Assembly (NCBI GenBank): GCA_025464045.1
Contig: JAODBQ010000066.1
Location: 1 to 9,045 of the forward strand
Source of the DNA: Ilumatobacteraceae bacterium
GTDB taxonomy: Bacteria; Actinomycetota; Acidimicrobiia; Acidimicrobiales; Ilumatobacteraceae
Reading direction: 5' to 3'
Length of the DNA: 9,045 bases
The position numbers were made by a program, and so were the translations under genes. Each line of letters begins with the position of its first letter. Position 1 is the stretch's first letter. The notes under the pieces were generated by a model. It did no database searches. It was not told where the DNA came from and saw nothing but the letters and a program-made list of their open reading frames with translations. This document shows positions 5,989 through 9,045 of this stretch, piece by piece.

Positions 5989-6206
5989 GCTCGCTCGCCG
6001 TGGCCGCCATCCACAAGCAGGCCCGTCTCCGGAGCACGGCCAACGGAACAACGTCCTCTGACGCCACGAATCGGTGAGCCGACAGTCCAAGAACGACCTG
6101 ACCTGAACGAGGGTGTCCCAGAATCGCGCCTCGGCGCGCGCCGTTGCAGCGTCCGAGAACGCCGGGTCGCGGATCCCGCGCGATGTCGGCAGCGCCGCGC
6201 TCGAAA

Positions 6207-6561
6207 CGGAGCCGAACCTGATTAGGTTGCCGTCGAGGTCGATGAGCACGCTCTCGCGTTGTTCCCACGCGGTGTCCTCGGGCGGCCCGACGTCAACGCC
6301 AGTCGTACGCGCCGTCCTGGCGAGGCCGTCTGCGTCCGCAAACCACGGATGGGCGTGTGCTGCCTCGGTCCCAGCGACGCCCTGAGGCAGGAGCCCGAGA
6401 TGAATCTCACACCGCCTCGGGTGGCGTAGGGATACCCGCGGCCCTCGTACTGCCGCACGTCGAAGCCCTAGGCGATGGTAGTGCGCGACGGCCACGTCGA
6501 GGTTGCGGACGGGAGCAATCCGCCGCAGCCCTTTCGCCCACGTCAGCGTACCGAGCGTCAA
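6207..6561 (-). pseudogene. VOC-family (glyoxalase/bleomycin resistance-like) protein, two frameshifts
   Basis: Reconstructed across frames, the minus strand encodes one VOC domain of about 118 residues: RIAPVRNLDVAVAHYHRLG, then GFDVRQYEGRGYPYATRGGV, then EIHLGLLPQGV, HAHPWFADADGLARTA, and the last strand VLIDLDGNLIRFGS. The first, third and fourth parts are in one frame and the second in another. An extra C in the CCC at 6466-6468 (plus strand) leaves the frame; a missing C next to 6408 (CTCAC where CTCCAC is expected) restores it. VOC domains bind a metal or small ligand and act as glyoxalases, dioxygenases or antibiotic-binding proteins; the family member is not resolvable. The likely start is TTG 6561. 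The frame continues open after RFGS with unrecognised sequence to the small gene. Divergent from the TIGR03118 gene. It is either a pseudogene or a victim of indel errors. Confidence 0.75.
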
Positions 6562-6813
6562 TCGATGTCTCGGTGCGGCGAGGTCCCTCCTACCCGGGAG
6601 TTGATCGTCGCATCTCCGATGTGCCCGCTGCGCGTGCCCGTCGGTGGATCTGGGCAGAGAACCAGCGACGTTCGCACGGCGCGTGTGCACGCACGTCTTG
6701 GTTGAGCGAACGCGCTGCAACTCGATCGCTTGCCCGGCAATCCCGTTCGGGTCGAGATTCGTACAGATCTGGGGGGCGCGGCTGTCACGACCGCATGACG
6801 AGGGAGGGTACTG
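6562..6813. other. Divergent intergenic region, VOC versus TIGR03118 gene
   Basis: Both flanking genes point outward, so promoters for both should lie here. I see no unambiguous promoter pair or operator. Open frames through the region on both strands look like shadows. The plus-strand end holds the ribosome binding site AGGGAGGG at 6801-6808. Confidence 0.35.
6801..6808 (+). promoter_or_regulatory. Ribosome binding site of the TIGR03118 gene
   Basis: AGGGAGGG five bases before ATG 6814, a strong Shine-Dalgarno that fixes the start. Confidence 0.6.
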
Positions 6814-7950
6814 ATGGATCACATCAGAGCGAGGCGCGAGGGCAGGTCACGGCGTAGGGGGTGGCGCGTCGGGGCGGCTGCGGTGGCCTCGTGTGCGGCT
6901 CTTGCGGTCGCGGTGCCGGCTCGAGCCGACGACGGCGAATCGAAGATCAGCGTCACACAGAGCAACCTGGTCGCGAACCGCGACGGCTTCGGAGCCGCCA
7001 TCGTCGATCCGGCGCTTGTCAACGCGTGGGGGATGTCGAAGTTCCCCACCTCGCCGGTGTGGGTGTCGAACAACCACAGCGACACATCGACGCTCTACAA
7101 GGGCGGCACGGGCGCCAACGCTGCGGGCGTCGCCAAGATCCCGTTGACCGTGACGATCGGTGGTGATCCCACCGGACAGGTCGCCAACTCGTCGGCTGAG
7201 TTCCCGGTCGCCGGCAACCCGGCGTTGTTCATCTTCGCGACCGAGCAGGGTCAGGTCTTCGCCTGGAACCAGGCTGTCGGCACCACCGCCCAGTCGATGG
7301 CGACGGCACCGAACGGCAACCTCAAGGGTCTCGCCGAGATCACTGTCGGAGGATCATCGTGGCTGCTCGGTGCCGATTTCGCCAACGGCAAGATCGATGT
7401 CTGGGACGGAGCGTGGAACCCAGTCGACTGGCCGCACGCCTTCCGCGTTCGCGGTCTGCCGGCCGGGTTCGCCCCGTTCAACGTTCAGGTGCTGCGCGAC
7501 CGCGCCGGTGTTGATCACGTGTTCGTCGCGTATGCGAAGCGGAATCCGACCACCGGTGACGAGATCGCCGGTCGGGGGCTCGGCCTGGTTGCCGAGTTCA
7601 CCGCCACCGGGCAGTTCGTCCACAAGTTCCGCGACAGCTCGCTGAACGCCCCGTGGGGCCTCGCGTACGCACCGGCGAGCTGGGGCAGGAACGCGGGTGC
7701 GCTGCTCGTCGGCCAGTTCGGCGACGGGCGGATCGAGATGTTCGACCCACGGACCGGCCGACATGACGGCACCGTGCGTGACGACCACGAGCACGCGCTG
7801 GTGATCGACGGTCTGTGGGCGTTGATGGCCGGCGACACGACCAGCGGCGGTGCCGACAGCGTGCTGTTCACCGCCGGCCCCAACGAGGAGACCGACGGCC
7901 TGTACGGGGTACTCAGCCCAGCACCCGAGCACCACGAGCACGACGACTGA
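6814..7950 (+). CDS. Secreted TIGR03118 family protein
   Basis: Protein of 378 residues, exported. An Arg-rich N-terminus (RARREGRSRRRGWR, 5-18) is followed by a hydrophobic segment (19-35) and a likely signal peptidase site after ARA (36-38); the Arg run allows Tat or Sec export. The mature part shows the conserved segments of TIGR03118, a beta-propeller-like family of unknown function: NLVANRDG (51-58), DPALVNAWGM (65-74), TSTLYKGG (91-98), NPALFIFATEQGQVFAWN (135-152), GKIDVWDGAWNPV (192-204), LPAGFAPFNVQ (215-225), LNAPWGLAYAPASWG (277-291), ALLVGQFGDGRIEMFDP (296-312), IDGLWAL (331-337) and LFTAGPNEETDGLYG (351-365). The C-terminus ends in a His/Asp/Glu-rich tail (EHHEHDD) that might bind metal. 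ATG start with a strong Shine-Dalgarno. It is transcribed alone, and the family's function is not established. Confidence 0.92.
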   Translation: MDHIRARREGRSRRRGWRVGAAAVASCAALAVAVPARADDGESKISVTQSNLVANRDGFGAAIVDPALVNAWGMSKFPTSPVWVSNNHSDTSTLYKGGTGANAAGVAKIPLTVTIGGDPTGQVANSSAEFPVAGNPALFIFATEQGQVFAWNQAVGTTAQSMATAPNGNLKGLAEITVGGSSWLLGADFANGKIDVWDGAWNPVDWPHAFRVRGLPAGFAPFNVQVLRDRAGVDHVFVAYAKRNPTTGDEIAGRGLGLVAEFTATGQFVHKFRDSSLNAPWGLAYAPASWGRNAGALLVGQFGDGRIEMFDPRTGRHDGTVRDDHEHALVIDGLWALMAGDTTSGGADSVLFTAGPNEETDGLYGVLSPAPEHHEHDD

Positions 7951-8522
7951 CGTCCACACCGCGGCCACGACCGTGTCGCCCGCCGCCAACCGCAGCAACC
8001 GGCCGATGATCACTCGATCGTTGCCGCGGGCCGCAACATCGCGACCCGCACGACGTTCTCGCCGGACGCCTTCGGAGACGATCGGCTCCAGCGCCACGAC
8101 GAGCAGCCCTGCGCTACGGGTTCGACGCCCCCTGTCGCGGCGACCGCCGAACCCGCGCCGGGTCCGTTCGCGTCTCGTCGGATGCGAACGCGCTCATCAA
8201 CTCATCGCTGATCCCTGTCGACCGCCACCGCACCGTGCCGGCCGGCGTGACCGAATCATCGGCTCAACACAGTTGCCTCGACCACACCACTTCCGGTGCC
8301 GACCCGCCCATTCATGGCTGGCCACGCCAACCCCGCGGCACAACGACTCCATCCCGGGACAACCGATACAGCCGACCCGGCGACGATCCGTCGCGACCTG
8401 GGCGCGCGGCACGGGGCCGGCTAGCGGGCCCACGGTTTCCGACAGTGGCTCGCATCGGCGGGCTCGTGGGGTGCCGTGAACAAGACGTACCGGGCGGGTC
8501 GACGCGGCCTGCTCGTGAGACG
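7951..8522. other. Region downstream of TIGR03118 without a recognised gene
   Basis: No family is recognised. Directly after the TIGR03118 stop the same frame stays open to TGA 8209-8211. Its product from 8008 (DHSIVAAGRNIATRTTFSPD, then AFGDDRLQRHDEQP) has very high G/C at third positions, but there is no plausible start codon, so it may be a gene remnant. The long plus frame 7850-8479 is Pro/Arg/Ser-rich and looks like a shadow, as do the minus-strand frames. No tRNA or clear terminator is seen. Confidence 0.35.
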
Positions 8523-9045
8523 GTGCCGCCCACGAGGTCATCGCGCTCGTCTCGGGCGCTGATCCCCTGTCAGCCCAGGACATCGCGCATCACGACGATC
8601 CCCCGGGGGTCGACCCGGCGCCGGTCGATCTGCTGCAGTAAACGCGCCGGCGGCGTCGACGATTCGTGGATTCTGACGGGCGACTTCCACCTCCTCGCCG
8701 TGATCCCCGCCGACCAGCTCGTACGTCGAGACGAGCCGGTCGACGACGAGTGGCCGGGCTGGTCCATACCAACCTCGGAACGGCGCGTCCTCGGTCGCCC
8801 CCACGCAGGGGCCCGAGCGCTGCGGATCCTTGACGGCACGTACCACGCAGCGGTGGCGATGGCGCAGACCGGCAACAACGTGGTCATCGAAGACGTCATT
8901 TGGGAACAAGGGGTCGCCGACATCGCCCACCATGCGCTAAGTGTCATCGAGCCATACGTCGTCAAGCTGACCTGCCCCCTCGACGTCGCGCTCGCCCGCG
9001 AGCACGCCCGCACCGATCGCATCGACGGCGCCGTCGAGGTGTATG
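8523..9045 (+). CDS. Chloramphenicol phosphotransferase-like protein, partial, N-terminus aberrant
   Basis: The open frame runs off the right edge. From 8661 it matches the CPT-like kinase family (P-loop NTPases that phosphorylate chloramphenicol or unknown small molecules): DSWILTGDFHLLAVIP, GRPHAGARALRILDGTYHAA, MAQTGNNVVIEDVIWEQGV, YVVKLTCPLDVALAREHART. The GNNVVIEDV segment and the LTCPLDVALARE segment are the most diagnostic. The expected N-terminal Walker A (G-x4-G-K-S/T) is not visible in this frame or convincingly in the others. Codons between GTG 8523 and 8660 give Ser/Arg/Thr-rich sequence unlike the family. The frame is also open to GTG 8445. A frame change near the TGCAGTAAACGC sequence (8633-8644) is possible, because LLQ in one frame could run into KRAGGVDDSWIL in this one. 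It may be a 5'-truncated or rearranged gene. Confidence 0.7.
   Translation, partial: MPPTRSSRSSRALIPCQPRTSRITTIPRGSTRRRSICCSKRAGGVDDSWILTGDFHLLAVIPADQLVRRDEPVDDEWPGWSIPTSERRVLGRPHAGARALRILDGTYHAAVAMAQTGNNVVIEDVIWEQGVADIAHHALSVIEPYVVKLTCPLDVALAREHARTDRIDGAVEVY

Noticed and set aside
1500..6200. Integron cassette array (GNAT, nitroreductase and VOC genes on one strand, motif copies near gene ends)
   Set aside because: I could not find attC-type ends (RYYYAAC and GTTRRRY flanking an imperfect inverted repeat) or an integron integrase; the recombinase fragment lacks its C-terminal half and I saw no integron-specific insertion.
7354..8097. Long minus-strand frame across the end of the TIGR03118 gene
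   Set aside because: The plus strand has many conserved TIGR03118 segments, a signal peptide and a strong ribosome binding site; the minus frame is a G+C-driven shadow.
7850..8479. 209-codon plus frame overlapping the TIGR03118 3' end
   Set aside because: The product is Pro/Arg/Ser/Thr-rich with no motif and overlaps a certain gene; judged a shadow.
1..9045. CRISPR array
   Set aside because: No regularly spaced identical repeats of 25-40 bases were seen; the only recurring words are short and irregularly placed.

Overview
The window reads as G+C-rich chromosomal DNA from an actinobacterium, probably uncultured. The reasons are the strong G/C preference at third codon positions, frequent GTG and TTG starts, a Ddn-like (F420/deazaflavin-dependent) nitroreductase, and an actinobacterial style of NERD protein and tyrosine recombinase. 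The exact lineage (for example Acidimicrobiia) is inference. Nothing in the window gives a species-level identity.

Layout from left to right. 1-457 has no certain gene. 458-1345 (+) is an HNH_5-type endonuclease-like protein. 1636-2088 (-) is a Ddn-family nitroreductase, and 2295-2759 (-) is a GNAT acetyltransferase on the same strand. At 3055-4195 (+) lies the most unusual locus: the front half of a tyrosine recombinase (catalytic Arg and Lys present) joined in one open frame to a C-terminal half that carries a HEPN-like RNAFLH motif. The recombinase's true N-terminus sits in another frame, one base out. 4196-4635 has no convincing gene but holds a perfect 12-bp inverted repeat. 4636-5547 (+) is a NERD-domain protein. 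5833-5973 (-) is a small hypothetical gene with a clear Shine-Dalgarno sequence. About 6200-6561 (-) is a glyoxalase/bleomycin-resistance (VOC) gene broken by two compensating single-base indels. Divergent from it, 6814-7950 (+) is a secreted TIGR03118-family protein. From 8661 to the right edge (+) is a partial chloramphenicol-phosphotransferase-like gene without a visible P-loop.

The genes do not form one obvious operon. They are mostly single genes with 200-500 bp gaps on both strands, several broken or chimeric, which is typical of an accessory or decaying island. Three proteins with nuclease-type folds or motifs (HNH, HEPN, NERD) and a recombinase fragment within about 5 kb suggest a mobile or defence-type neighbourhood, but no complete known defence system is present. 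The three clear frameshifts are all single-base changes next to C/G runs, so sequencing or assembly error must be excluded before calling the genes dead.
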